The notes below the pieces were generated by a model. That model ran no database searches. It worked only from the letters and a program-made list of their open reading frames with translations, and was not told where the DNA came from. The position numbers were made by a program, and so were the translations under genes. A stretch of DNA of 64,000 bases, taken from assembly GCF_009720655.1 (NCBI RefSeq), contig NZ_WNKS01000020.1:1-64000 (forward strand), written 5' to 3'. Below, one piece after another: positions 54,008 through 64,000 of the stretch; positions within the stretch are counted from its first letter, which is position 1; every line of letters begins with the position of its first letter. Source of the DNA: Rhodoblastus acidophilus. Its GTDB lineage: Bacteria > Pseudomonadota > Alphaproteobacteria > Rhizobiales > Beijerinckiaceae.

Positions 54008-54244
54008 TTACTTGCCGCCCTTCATGGCGTCGGGCTTCATCGCATCGCCATGCATCGCGTCCGGCTTCATCGTGTCACCCTTCATCGCGCCGCCCTTCTT
54101 CGGCTCGGTCTTCATGGCGTCGCCGTGCATGGCGTCGGCCTTCATGCCGTCGGCGCCCATCTTGTCCTCGGCGGAGGCGGCGCCGGCGAAAGCGAACAGG
54201 GCAAGGAAAGCGAAAGCGGCGGCGCTGGTGGTCTTGACGTTCAT
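54008..54244 (-). CDS. Pentapeptide MXKDX repeat protein
   Basis: A 78-residue exported protein: signal peptide (SAAAFAFLALFAFAGAASA) and a mature part made of near-tandem units such as MKADAMHGDAMK and MKPDAMHGDAMK, matching the MXKDX repeat family. Unknown function; likely periplasmic and Met-rich, possibly metal- or oxidant-buffering. TCAGGAGCA lies upstream of the ATG. Confidence 0.8.
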   Translation of the reverse strand: MNVKTTSAAAFAFLALFAFAGAASAEDKMGADGMKADAMHGDAMKTEPKKGGAMKGDTMKPDAMHGDAMKPDAMKGGK

Positions 54245-54521
54245 GACTGTTGCTCCTGAAGTGAGGCGTAGGCGATTCCTGGCGGCCCGTCATGGGCCGC
54301 CAGCTTTCGAAACGTTTGAAAGAAGTTTTTCTTTCATCGATACTACGAAGCGCGGTGTGGTCTTGTTACGCGGCGCAACGAAATATTTCAGTTTGACGAC
54401 AGGTTCGGCGAAGGCCGATGACGAAAGCTACCCGCTCCAATCATTCGCAGTCAGTCCTCGATATCGGGAGTTCCCCTCTCGATTTCCGGAAGGCGATTGC
54501 GCGCCTCGGCAATTCACGCGT

Positions 54522-56438
54522 TCATGGCTCGATGATCCAGTAGGTCTGGGCGCCCTTGGCGCGCGCCTCCAGACCGCGCGCCGCCGCCGCCGAGGCCTCG
54601 TTCAGGATCTGCTTGAAATCCTTCATGGCCTTGGCTTCGTCGAACAGATAGGAATGGCCGCTGAGGCGGGCGTCCACGGATTCCACGCCCTGCATCACCA
54701 GTGTGTTGGCGCCGCCGCTGCCGGCGCGCGGGGCTTTGTGATAGCTCTCGGAAATCAGGATGGCGTGATCGTACTCCGACGCGTAGAGCGTGCGGAAAGT
54801 CGCGATATCCCGAGCGCGCTGCGTTTGTTCGACAAAAATGTCCTGCGCGACATCGGGCGCGGCAAAGACGGCGGCGCCGATGCGCAGATTGGCGCGGTAC
54901 TGGCCATACTCGCGCAGCGTTTGCAGCAGGATGCGATTGCCCATGCTGTGCGCGACGAAATCCAGTTGGATGTCCGGCGCGGCTTCGGCGAAAGCGCGCA
55001 CGAAATCGGCGAAATGCGGTTGGCTCCAACCGCTGGAATCCTCGTCATAGGCGTAGCCGAACGCCGATCCCTCCGAGGGCCAGCTCCAGCCGACAATGGC
55101 GCCGGCATAGTCGAGATCGCGCCCCAGAGTCAGGATGCGGTTCGCGAAGAATTCGAACGATGTGTTGAAGCCGTGCAGGACGAACAGGATTTTCGAAACG
55201 CCGCTTACCCTGACCTTGTCGACGATCAGGCGGACGCAGGCCTGTTCGCCCTTGGTCAAGGTTTCGGGCGCCTCGGGCAGCGGCGGGTCGCCACGCGATT
55301 GGTCGGGTGCGCCGAGAAACCCGCAGGTCGGATCACCGGGCGCGAGCCGGCGTGAGCCAAACCGCATCGCATAGTCCAGCGTCTGCTCGTCATTGCGATC
55401 CGTCACGAAAAATACCGGGGAATGGGCGTGTTTGTGCGGGGGCGGCTGAATCACGGGAACGGCTTCGGGAGCCCGGTGGACCTCCGCCTCGGCCTTGCCC
55501 CACAAACGCATTTCGCCGTCAAGTCGCGAAGCATCGCCGCCTGCTGCGCGAGTCGCCAGCCGCATCTGCGCGGCGGAGTCCAGGACGGTCGGCTCAATGT
55601 TGGGATGCTTGCGGATCGCCTCCTCGCGCGCGGCAATTTCCGCCTCGGCCGCGATCGCCGCCGTCGCCAAGGCGCTCTTCCAGGCGTTCTTTTCCGCTTC
55701 GCTGCGGTCCCGCCAGTAGTTTGGCGCCGCCGCCAGAACGCCAGTCTGCGGCCAGGCTGTCGTCAGAAAAAGCTTGCCGTCGTAGCGGTCGGCGAAGGCT
55801 TGCGTGGCTCTGTCCAGCGAGGTCTCAAAGCCTCCGACCTTTCCGCCCATCGACGAACTCATGGCGTCATGGGGTGAAACACCGGCCATCGATGCGCCCA
55901 GCGACGACAACGACGTGAACCCGGGTGCGGCCGCGTTGGCGGCGAGCGTCAGAGTTTGCAGGTCCGCTTCCGTCCGAACGGGGGTCTTGGTCAGCAGATA
56001 GGTGACGCTGTGATTCCAAAGTTTTAGCGGAAAGAGCCCGGTGCGGCTGGCGTCGGCCATGGCGGCCTCACCCAGGAACGAGTTCTGCATCAGCGACACT
56101 TCCTTCGCCGATTTGAACAGGAAAGGCCGGGTCAGCAGCGACGCTTCGGGGCCTGCTTTTTCAAGTGCGTGCTGGTCTCTTTCGGCGAGCGTGAACACGC
56201 CGAGTTCAGCGGCGCCGGACATGACCGCAGCCAGGGCGCCGTTCGAGTCGTCCTTCGGCAGCGGAGCAATGATCACGCCGATTTCGGAAAGCGCCTTCGA
56301 CGCGCGCAGCGATTTGAGAAAGGCGTCCTCGAGGTAGGATTTGGGGATGGCGATGCGGACATCGCCCGCGACAGCGCCAGAGGACAAGCAAAGCAGCGCG
56401 ACAAGAAAGCTCTGACGAAGCATCGTTTTGGTCCTCAC
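54522..56438 (-). CDS. TRAP-type solute-binding domain fused to an alpha/beta hydrolase
   Basis: A 638-residue exported protein. Signal peptide (MLRQSFLVALLCLSSGAVAG), a DctP-like solute-binding lobe (~25-300: AAELGVFTLAERDQHALEKA, LPKDDSNGALAAVMSG, FPLKLWNHSVTYLLTKTPV), a Pro-rich linker, and a DUF900-type hydrolase (~340-620) with ILFVLHGFNTSFEF and nucleophile Ser in FVAHSMGNRI, plus a C-terminal GHSYLFDE His. TRAP binding lobes are normally separate proteins next to DctQM, which are absent here. The fusion is unusual; substrate and reaction are unknown. Confidence 0.75.
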   Translation of the reverse strand: MRTKTMLRQSFLVALLCLSSGAVAGDVRIAIPKSYLEDAFLKSLRASKALSEIGVIIAPLPKDDSNGALAAVMSGAAELGVFTLAERDQHALEKAGPEASLLTRPFLFKSAKEVSLMQNSFLGEAAMADASRTGLFPLKLWNHSVTYLLTKTPVRTEADLQTLTLAANAAAPGFTSLSSLGASMAGVSPHDAMSSSMGGKVGGFETSLDRATQAFADRYDGKLFLTTAWPQTGVLAAAPNYWRDRSEAEKNAWKSALATAAIAAEAEIAAREEAIRKHPNIEPTVLDSAAQMRLATRAAGGDASRLDGEMRLWGKAEAEVHRAPEAVPVIQPPPHKHAHSPVFFVTDRNDEQTLDYAMRFGSRRLAPGDPTCGFLGAPDQSRGDPPLPEAPETLTKGEQACVRLIVDKVRVSGVSKILFVLHGFNTSFEFFANRILTLGRDLDYAGAIVGWSWPSEGSAFGYAYDEDSSGWSQPHFADFVRAFAEAAPDIQLDFVAHSMGNRILLQTLREYGQYRANLRIGAAVFAAPDVAQDIFVEQTQRARDIATFRTLYASEYDHAILISESYHKAPRAGSGGANTLVMQGVESVDARLSGHSYLFDEAKAMKDFKQILNEASAAAARGLEARAKGAQTYWIIEP

Positions 56439-56561
56439 GTCATCGCCGGGCGTTGACGCCCGGTCCGGTCAACATGTTCGAGACAACCATCACGCCACGC
56501 CGCGGGGGCGTGACGCCGTATGAAGCGCGCGTCATCACGGCTCTCACGGCTCTCACGGCTC

Positions 56562-57047
56562 TCACGGCGTCGCGGGCTTGAACGCCAGCGCGACGCCGTT
56601 CATGCAATAGCGCAGGCCGGTCGGCTTCGGCCCGTCATCGAAGACATGGCCGAGATGACCGCCGCATCGCGCGCAATGGGCCGCGCTGCGAACCATGCCG
56701 AAACTGCGAGCTTTCTCTGTTCCCACGGCTTTGTCCAACGACGCCCAGAAGCTCGGCCATCCCGTCCCACTGTCGAATTTCGTGTCCGATGAGAAGAGGT
56801 CGCGCCCGCAGCCTGCGCAGGCGAACAGCCCTCGACGTTTCTCATGCAACAATGGGCTGGTGAAGGCGCGCTCCGTGCCCTCCCGGCGCAAGACGTCATA
56901 TTGAGCCGCCGTCAGGCGGCGGCGCCATTCGGCGTCGTCGAGCGCGAAATCGAACCTGCCGCTTGGCGCCGCGCGCGTGCCGCGGACAAAGCCCAGCGCG
57001 GTGAGAATGGTGAATGCGCCTCGGACAAGCGCGCGTCTGGTGGTCAT
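56562..57047 (-). CDS. msrB: Exported methionine sulfoxide reductase MsrB
   Basis: A 161-residue MsrB with a signal peptide (TTRRALVRGAFTILTALGFV, cut near TRA). Zinc-binding CAGCGR and CARCGG pairs and the catalytic Cys in LRYCMNGVALAF are present. It reduces methionine-R-sulfoxide; secretion suggests periplasmic protein repair, partnered by the upstream thioredoxin/CcdA system. GGGAGAC lies upstream of the ATG at 57047. A tandem CGGCTCTCA x3 follows the stop. Confidence 0.9.
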   Translation of the reverse strand: MTTRRALVRGAFTILTALGFVRGTRAAPSGRFDFALDDAEWRRRLTAAQYDVLRREGTERAFTSPLLHEKRRGLFACAGCGRDLFSSDTKFDSGTGWPSFWASLDKAVGTEKARSFGMVRSAAHCARCGGHLGHVFDDGPKPTGLRYCMNGVALAFKPATP

Positions 57048-57809
57048 GACAAGTCTCCCGGCGTCGTGCAATCAACCCATGCGATACGCGCGCGGCGCCG
57101 GGTTGTTACACGCCGGCGCCCTGCGCCAAGACCGAACAGCTGATCGGCGCGCAACATTGTTCCCGCGATCACGGCTACCCGCCCCCGCCGGCCGCGACTG
57201 AGGAAGTCGAATCCGGTTTATGAGTTCATGACCCAAGAGGTCTGAACGCCTTGGAGACGATCCAGACCATCCGGCGCGAGCCGCTTCATTTGCACACGCC
57301 TCAGCGGAATTTCCCTCCAAGGTGAATTTAGCCCCGACACTGTTCACAAACGCACGTTTTGCCTGTTTTGCGCGCTGATTGGGGCCGATCACCGGCCAAT
57401 CGCATCTGGCCCGCCTTTTGCTTCAACAAACTTACATATTGTGGACTCCCATGCCTGAACTGTCTCGCTGCATCTCAACGCCCGACCCCGCGCCCGTTGG
57501 CGCGGCCAATTGGTTGCGTCCGGGCGTCGCGGTTCACGTCGTCTCGATGGTCGTCGATCGATCGTCGATTTCGCGGCGGAATTGCGGGCGCGCGTTTTCG
57601 TCGCGCGCCCGCAACGCCCCCGCGGAGGCGATCGACTCCGACGCGGCGCCTGGAGACTCCGCCCGCTCTGTTCTCTATATTCAGCTTCGCGAAGACGCCG
57701 GCGCCCTACCCCAGCGCTGACATTTTCGACCGACGCACAAGCGTCCGACGCGGCATGAGCCGTTTCCATGAGAGGATCGTCATCGATCCCATCACAACAG
57801 GAGACCATC

Positions 57810-58058
57810 ATGCGTGCGGAAACCCTTCTCAACACCTGTGTCGCCGCCATGCGCCTCGAAGGCTGCGGCTCCGAGGCCATCGCCTTCATGCTCGTGGAAA
57901 GCGCCGTGGATGCCTTGACCGCGGCGGGCCTGCGTCCAGACACGCTGGATCGCGGGGTCGAACATCTGGTCAGCGCCATGCAGGATCGCGTCGCCGATCT
58001 GCGCGCCGTGCGCAACACGCCGAACCTGATGCTGGTGGCGGCGCAGGAAAGCGCATGA
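57810..58058 (+). CDS. Hypothetical small helical protein
   Basis: An 82-residue protein (MRAETLLNTCVAAMRLEGCG, then an all-helical remainder rich in Ala/Val/Asp) of unrecognised family. CAGGAGAC precedes the ATG. The upstream 57048-57809 shows no credible gene; a 90-codon frame at 57451-57720 lacks a ribosome-binding site and family resemblance. Confidence 0.5.
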   Translation: MRAETLLNTCVAAMRLEGCGSEAIAFMLVESAVDALTAAGLRPDTLDRGVEHLVSAMQDRVADLRAVRNTPNLMLVAAQESA

Positions 58059-58282
58059 AGACGATCTCTTTCATTCCCTTCGCCGCCCCTTCGCCGCGCG
58101 CGACCGCGCGCGGCTCGGATTTTTTGGGCGGCTGTCCGTCGCCCCTGCGCATGGGAATGCGCGATGATCTCGCCGACCCCTTGCTCACGATTCATCTGCG
58201 GGGCGGCGCCCGACTGAAGGGCTGCGCGCCCATGGGCGCGGGGGCGTTTCGCGCTTCGACTGGCTGCGCCAGATTCGCCTGA
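58055..58282 (+). CDS. Hypothetical protein, ATGA-coupled
   Basis: A 75-residue protein starting MKTISFIPFAAPSPRATARG. The ATG lies in the stop of the preceding gene (ATGA), which supports coupled translation. Gly/Arg-rich; no family recognised. Could be an overlapping artefact. The 58283-58504 gap holds nothing recognised. Confidence 0.35.
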   Translation: MKTISFIPFAAPSPRATARGSDFLGGCPSPLRMGMRDDLADPLLTIHLRGGARLKGCAPMGAGAFRASTGCARFA

Positions 58283-58504
58283 TTGGCGACAAGGTTTTGA
58301 GCAATGTTCTGGGCGAATGTCGCGGGCCTCGCCCATTCGGCGCGCAGGAACAGCCAATTCGCTCGCGGCGAGCGGCGACTCCGGCCTACCCGACGGCACG
58401 CGCTTTGACTGGCCCGGTTGGGATTGTTTCCGGCAACGCGCCACAGCGCAGGACATCAAGCGCGTCGCCTGTTTAACCCACGCAACAACCTGATCGCCCT
58501 ACCC

Positions 58505-59092
58505 TCAGCAAGCGCAGAAATGACCGAGGTCGGGCGCTGAGCTGAGGAATCGGTCGGCGCGGGCGGCGCGCGGCACGGGGCCTTCCTGCGCTACGCTCGG
58601 CTGCGCTTCCAGTTCGGCGACGTAAGACTCGGGCAGACCATGCGCGCGCGCGGCCTGGACGATGCGGACGAGATTGGGCGCGCTGGGCGGGTTTTTCACG
58701 CCGAGATCGGTCTTGCGATAGGCCAGCGCAAAAATCACTTCGCCATCGGTCGTCGTCACCGTGACGGGCGAATGAAAATAGGCGCCGGTTCCGTCGAGCC
58801 TCACCCCCTGCCAGGCGTCGAGACGGTCGAAGGCCTTGGCCGGAATTTTCCAGACCACGCCCCAGACCTCGGCGCCGCTTGAGCGCAAAATCGTCTCGTC
58901 GCCGCCATCCCAGCGTTCGTCGCAGCCGTTGAAGGCCAGCGCGTAATCGGCGAGGCGCGCGACCGCGATTTTTTCAGGCGTCTCGCCGCAGCGCCCGGAG
59001 ATTTGCGCCTCGTCCATCGCGCCGCCATAGGCGAAGAAGATCACGTCTTCGCCGCTGGCGAGATCGACGCCGACGTCCTTGATGTCAGCCAT
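58505..59092 (-). CDS. Gamma-glutamylcyclotransferase-like protein of the anf operon
   Basis: A 195-residue protein with a gamma-glutamylcyclotransferase (BtrG/AIG2) fold: VIFFAYGGAMDEAQISGRCG is the YGSxM-type motif, and AEVWGVVWKIPAKAFDRLDA carries the conserved catalytic-site region. It starts 5 nt after anfO stops, so it is the last gene of the iron-only nitrogenase operon. A position equivalent to AnfR of other anf operons is possible, but identity with AnfR cannot be asserted. Confidence 0.75.
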   Translation of the reverse strand: MADIKDVGVDLASGEDVIFFAYGGAMDEAQISGRCGETPEKIAVARLADYALAFNGCDERWDGGDETILRSSGAEVWGVVWKIPAKAFDRLDAWQGVRLDGTGAYFHSPVTVTTTDGEVIFALAYRKTDLGVKNPPSAPNLVRIVQAARAHGLPESYVAELEAQPSVAQEGPVPRAARADRFLSSAPDLGHFCAC

Positions 59093-59097
59093 GAGAT

Positions 59098-59814
59098 TCA
59101 CCCTTTCGCGTTTGCGAAGACGAGGGCGCGCACGCCGGCGCCGCGCGGCGAAACCTCCGCCGCGAGACCCAGCGCCGCGATTTTGGCGGCGAACCAGCGC
59201 GGCAGGTGATCACAGAAAATTTCCAGTGTGTTGAAACGGCGCGCCTCCAGGATCGGCTCCAGCACGTCCACCGAATTGGCCTCGCGATAGCGGGCGAACA
59301 CGGCGTCAAGGTCGATGCGCAACCGCCCTTCGGGAAGCGATTCCGCCAGCGTGTGCACGGCGTCGACGGCTTCGGGCGTGCGGCGATTTCGGGACGGTCC
59401 GCCCTCGCCGGCGCTACATCCGCCGGGCGAGCAGAACAACGCGGCGAAGGCGCGCTCCCGCGTTTCCGCCTCGCGGGCGCTCGCCAGTTCCGCATCCCGC
59501 TCGGAAAAAGCGTCGAGATCGAGCGCGGCGAGCGGTCCGCGCGCCTTCCAGACGCGAAAGCCCGCCTCCTGCAACAGCGAGTAGACCAGGCCCCGATTGT
59601 TGCCGGAGACGAAGGCGTGGCCGGCGCCGAACCGCTCGACAATGCCGCGCAAAAATTTCTGGATCGCGGCGAGATTGGCGTTTTCGGAAATGGCGAAGGC
59701 GGCTTCATCGACGACGCGCCAGTCGCCCGACGTTTTCTCGTAAAGGCGCAGGGTTCCCGGCGTCTTGACATCGGCGATCTCGTCGCGCGCATCGACATGG
59801 ACGATGATTTTCAT
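59098..59814 (-). CDS. anfO: AnfO-family protein
   Basis: A 238-residue protein of the AnfO family, encoded downstream of anfK in iron-only nitrogenase operons: MKIIVHVDARDEIADVKTPG, FVSGNNRGLVYSLLQEAGF, FNTLEIFCDHLPRWFAAKI. It contains a Cys pair in FCSPGGCSAGEG. Its role is unknown but it is specific to Fe-only systems, which supports the anf assignment of the whole operon. It is separated from anfK by a palindromic repeat. Confidence 0.8.
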   Translation of the reverse strand: MKIIVHVDARDEIADVKTPGTLRLYEKTSGDWRVVDEAAFAISENANLAAIQKFLRGIVERFGAGHAFVSGNNRGLVYSLLQEAGFRVWKARGPLAALDLDAFSERDAELASAREAETRERAFAALFCSPGGCSAGEGGPSRNRRTPEAVDAVHTLAESLPEGRLRIDLDAVFARYREANSVDVLEPILEARRFNTLEIFCDHLPRWFAAKIAALGLAAEVSPRGAGVRALVFANAKG

Positions 59815-59841
59815 GACGGTTCTCCTTCGCTGTTGCGAGTC

Positions 59842-59952
59842 CGTCATGGCCGGGCTTGTCCCGGCCATCCACGCGGAGCCGCAACGCGAACGGGTGCGGA
59901 ATTGTCCCTCGCGGTCCGGCGTGGACGCCCGGCGCAAGGCCGGGCATGACGT
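59842..59952. repeat. Palindromic repeat (family C) between anfK and anfO
   Basis: A ~110-bp inverted structure: GTCATGGCCGGGCTTGTCCC at the left is matched by GCAAGGCCGGGCATGAC at the right, with paired flanks CGTGGA/TCCACG inside. Its start sequence is a common dispersed repeat in Rhizobiales genomes. It may form a strong mRNA hairpin inside the anf operon. Confidence 0.75.
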
Positions 59953-59960
59953 GCTTGGGT

Positions 59961-61349
59961 TCACCACACGTTGAGCAGCCATTCCTTGCGCTTCTTGTGC
60001 TCCATGTCGGTGAAGAGGGCGTTCGCCATTTGCTCGACCAGCCAGGTGGCGCCGCCGTAGCCGACCACGGGATAGCGGTAGAGCCCGGCGCGGTCGTAGG
60101 TGGGGAAGCCGACGCGCACCATGGGAATGTCGTAGTCGATCGAGACGAACCGGCCCTTGGAATGGCCGAGGATCAGATCGAGTTCGAGGCCCTTGTTCTT
60201 GATGCGGTCTTCCAGATCCCAGAAATCGGCGTTGGTGACGATTTCCATGGGGTAGTCGACATACTCCTGCAACGCCTTGACGCGGGGGTCGTTGACGTAG
60301 GCCGAATTGTCGTCGCCGAGCAGCAGCAGTTGCGGCTTCATCTCCAGGTCGAGGCAGAATTCGGCGAGGCCGATCACCAGATCGGCGTTGCCGTAAATCG
60401 CCACCTTCTTGTCGGCGAGGAACATGTGGGCGAGATCGGTGATGGCGTCGAGCGCGATTCCGCGCTTGCGCACCAGCGAGTCCGGGATCGGCTTGCCCGT
60501 CGCTTCCGACAGTTTTTTCAAGAGCGCATCGGTGTTGCGGATGCCGATCGGCGTGGGGCCGATCACCGAGGGGATTTTAAACTTCTTCTCCAGAAACTGC
60601 CCGGCCTTGCCGCCTTCGTAGCGGTTGAGGACAAACGTGTGGGTGGCGGAACCGGTGGACACCAGATCCTCGATGGTGGTGTTGCCGTGCGAGACTTCGC
60701 TGCCGTCGGGCATGATCGGCGAGTCGAAACTTTCGATCTCGAACAGCACGGTGGCGTCGATGTCCATCTCCTTGAGCAGCGACTTCAGCTCGGTGACGTC
60801 GCCGGGATTGACCCAGCCGGTGATGAAATTGATCTTGCCGTTTGACGGTCCCTTCCGCGCGAACTTTTTCACGAAATCGCGCACGGCGACATCATAGCCC
60901 GAGACCATTGATCCCACGAAAGACGGCGTGTGGATCGCCAGAAGATGCACTTCGCGGTCAGGATATTTTTCCGCGAGAAGACCTTCTTCCAACTTGGTGA
61001 TGACGCCGTCGACGTCGTCGCCGATCACTTCGGTCGAACAGGTGGTGATGATCGGGATCACCTTGAGGTGGGGATAGCGCGCCAGCAGCACGTCCACGCC
61101 CTCCTCGACGCGCCCGCAGGCGCCGAACACCGCGCCGTCCTCATGCAGCGAGGACGAGGCGATCTCAAAGCTCTCCTTGAGATGCTGGGAGATCAGCAAG
61201 CGGACGAACATCACGCAACCCTGTCCGCCGTGGACCAGGCCGATGCAGTCCTTGACGCCGATCGACACATATTGCGCGCCGGCGGGCTGGCAGGTGAAGA
61301 TGGGATTGATCGTGCCAATCCGGTCCTTGACTTTGACTTCGCAGTTCAT
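59961..61349 (-). CDS. anfK: Iron-only nitrogenase beta subunit AnfK
   Basis: A 462-residue nitrogenase beta subunit. P-cluster cysteines are in NPIFTCQPAGAQY, GGQGCVMFVRL and ITTCSTEVIGDD. It pairs with AnfD in the FeFe protein. Closest in character to AnfK rather than NifK (shorter N-terminus, no NifK-type extension). Its ATG is 10 nt after anfG; GAGGAT precedes it. Confidence 0.92.
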   Translation of the reverse strand: MNCEVKVKDRIGTINPIFTCQPAGAQYVSIGVKDCIGLVHGGQGCVMFVRLLISQHLKESFEIASSSLHEDGAVFGACGRVEEGVDVLLARYPHLKVIPIITTCSTEVIGDDVDGVITKLEEGLLAEKYPDREVHLLAIHTPSFVGSMVSGYDVAVRDFVKKFARKGPSNGKINFITGWVNPGDVTELKSLLKEMDIDATVLFEIESFDSPIMPDGSEVSHGNTTIEDLVSTGSATHTFVLNRYEGGKAGQFLEKKFKIPSVIGPTPIGIRNTDALLKKLSEATGKPIPDSLVRKRGIALDAITDLAHMFLADKKVAIYGNADLVIGLAEFCLDLEMKPQLLLLGDDNSAYVNDPRVKALQEYVDYPMEIVTNADFWDLEDRIKNKGLELDLILGHSKGRFVSIDYDIPMVRVGFPTYDRAGLYRYPVVGYGGATWLVEQMANALFTDMEHKKRKEWLLNVW

Positions 61350-61359
61350 GGCGTGATCC

Positions 61360-61788
61360 TCAATAGTTCTGGACGGTCAGCTCTTCGTTCAAAGAGCCGT
61401 CGATGGTGAGCCAGTCGATGCGCGCGTGCAGGATTTTCATCAGCGCCTGGACCTCGTCCTTGCCCATGCCGGCAAGCCAGGCGCAGCGTTCGCGGAAGGC
61501 GCGGGAGAGCAGGACCGCGTCGACCCAGTAGCACTTGTCCAGCGGCGTCTCGTTCTGCACGTCTTCGCCGACGAGCAATTGCGCGGTCTTGCCCAAAATG
61601 CCCTCGTTCTGCTTGCGACGGTCCCAGCCGCGCGAGTTGAACTGCCACAGGCAGTTCTTCATGATGTAGTCCTCCATCAGGGAGACTTTTTCGCGCGTCG
61701 CCGCATCGAACCCGGCGAGCGGATCGGAGGCGTGGAGCTTTGGATAATTCGCCCGCGCGGCGGGTTTTTCCTTCTTGAAACCGGCCAT
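61360..61788 (-). CDS. anfG: Iron-only nitrogenase delta subunit AnfG
   Basis: A 142-residue delta subunit, present only in V and Fe-only nitrogenases: YIMKNCLWQFNSRGWDRRKQ and LVGEDVQNETPLDKCYWVDA followed by LHARIDWLTIDGSLNEELTV. Essential for cofactor handling in the alternative enzymes. GAGGAG precedes the ATG at 61788. Confidence 0.92.
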   Translation of the reverse strand: MAGFKKEKPAARANYPKLHASDPLAGFDAATREKVSLMEDYIMKNCLWQFNSRGWDRRKQNEGILGKTAQLLVGEDVQNETPLDKCYWVDAVLLSRAFRERCAWLAGMGKDEVQALMKILHARIDWLTIDGSLNEELTVQNY

Positions 61789-61799
61789 TTCAAAACTCC

Positions 61800-63416
<1,617 letters not shown>

Positions 63417-63472
63417 TCACGGGTCGGTTCTGGGGAGAGGGGGAAGGGAAGCCGGAGCTTCCCTGGGCGACG

Positions 63473-64000
<528 letters not shown>

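Noticed and set aside
53985-54012. Direct repeat of TTGATCTGGAT
   Set aside because: Only two adjacent copies of a short word between genes; no regulator pattern recognised.
57451-57720. A 90-codon frame before the small helical protein
   Set aside because: No ribosome-binding site, no family, and composition like its non-coding surroundings.

Overview
The window looks like a high-GC alphaproteobacterial chromosome, probably order Hyphomicrobiales and close to the Beijerinckiaceae/Methylocystaceae. The clues are the rhizobial-type NifA cysteine motif, an NdvB/ChvB cyclic glucan synthase, twin CheB-CheR hybrid kinases, a DUF1488 protein, and many short mosaic palindromic repeats of the kind known from Rhizobiales. 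Genus cannot be fixed from sequence alone. No rRNA or tRNA gene, CRISPR array or intact insertion sequence was seen.

Left end (1-11.4 kb): an alternative-nitrogenase maturation locus. It opens with the 3' end of a NifH/VnfH-type iron protein, followed by a Nif11-domain protein and a terminator. A membrane protein comes next. An AnfA/VnfA-type sigma54 activator and a small partner gene run leftward. Divergent from them, behind a sigma54 promoter at 3702-3717, runs a tightly packed rightward operon: vnfE, vnfN, vnfX, a TIM-barrel protein, a NifU-C scaffold, a NifA-like activator without a DNA-binding domain, nifB, fdxN and an IscA-type protein. These genes would build NifB-co and the alternative cofactor.

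Middle (11.4-57 kb): an accessory and stress region. It holds DUF1488 and transglutaminase genes, NhaA, PsiE, a GNAT acetyltransferase, a VIT-type transporter, an XRE regulator, an MgtA-like P-type ATPase, a stand-alone receiver, two colinear CheB-CheR-PAS-histidine kinase-receiver giants, a cold-shock protein, an 8.6-kb ndvB, three small exported proteins, a RuBisCO-like protein with YjbQ, and a LysR-controlled group. A block of periplasmic redox genes (thioredoxin, CcdA, molybdopterin oxidoreductase with cytochrome b, MsrB) follows. The region carries many broken remnants (ECF sigma factor, SOUL protein, ISAs1 transposase, two response-regulator N-termini, a frameshifted DUF1348 gene) and at least ten short repeats in several families.

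Right end (58.5-64 kb): a leftward iron-only nitrogenase operon, anfH (partial)-anfD-anfG-anfK-anfO plus a gamma-glutamylcyclotransferase-like gene, with a palindromic repeat between anfK and anfO. The left maturation operon could serve both this enzyme and a V-nitrogenase whose structural genes, if present, lie outside the window.
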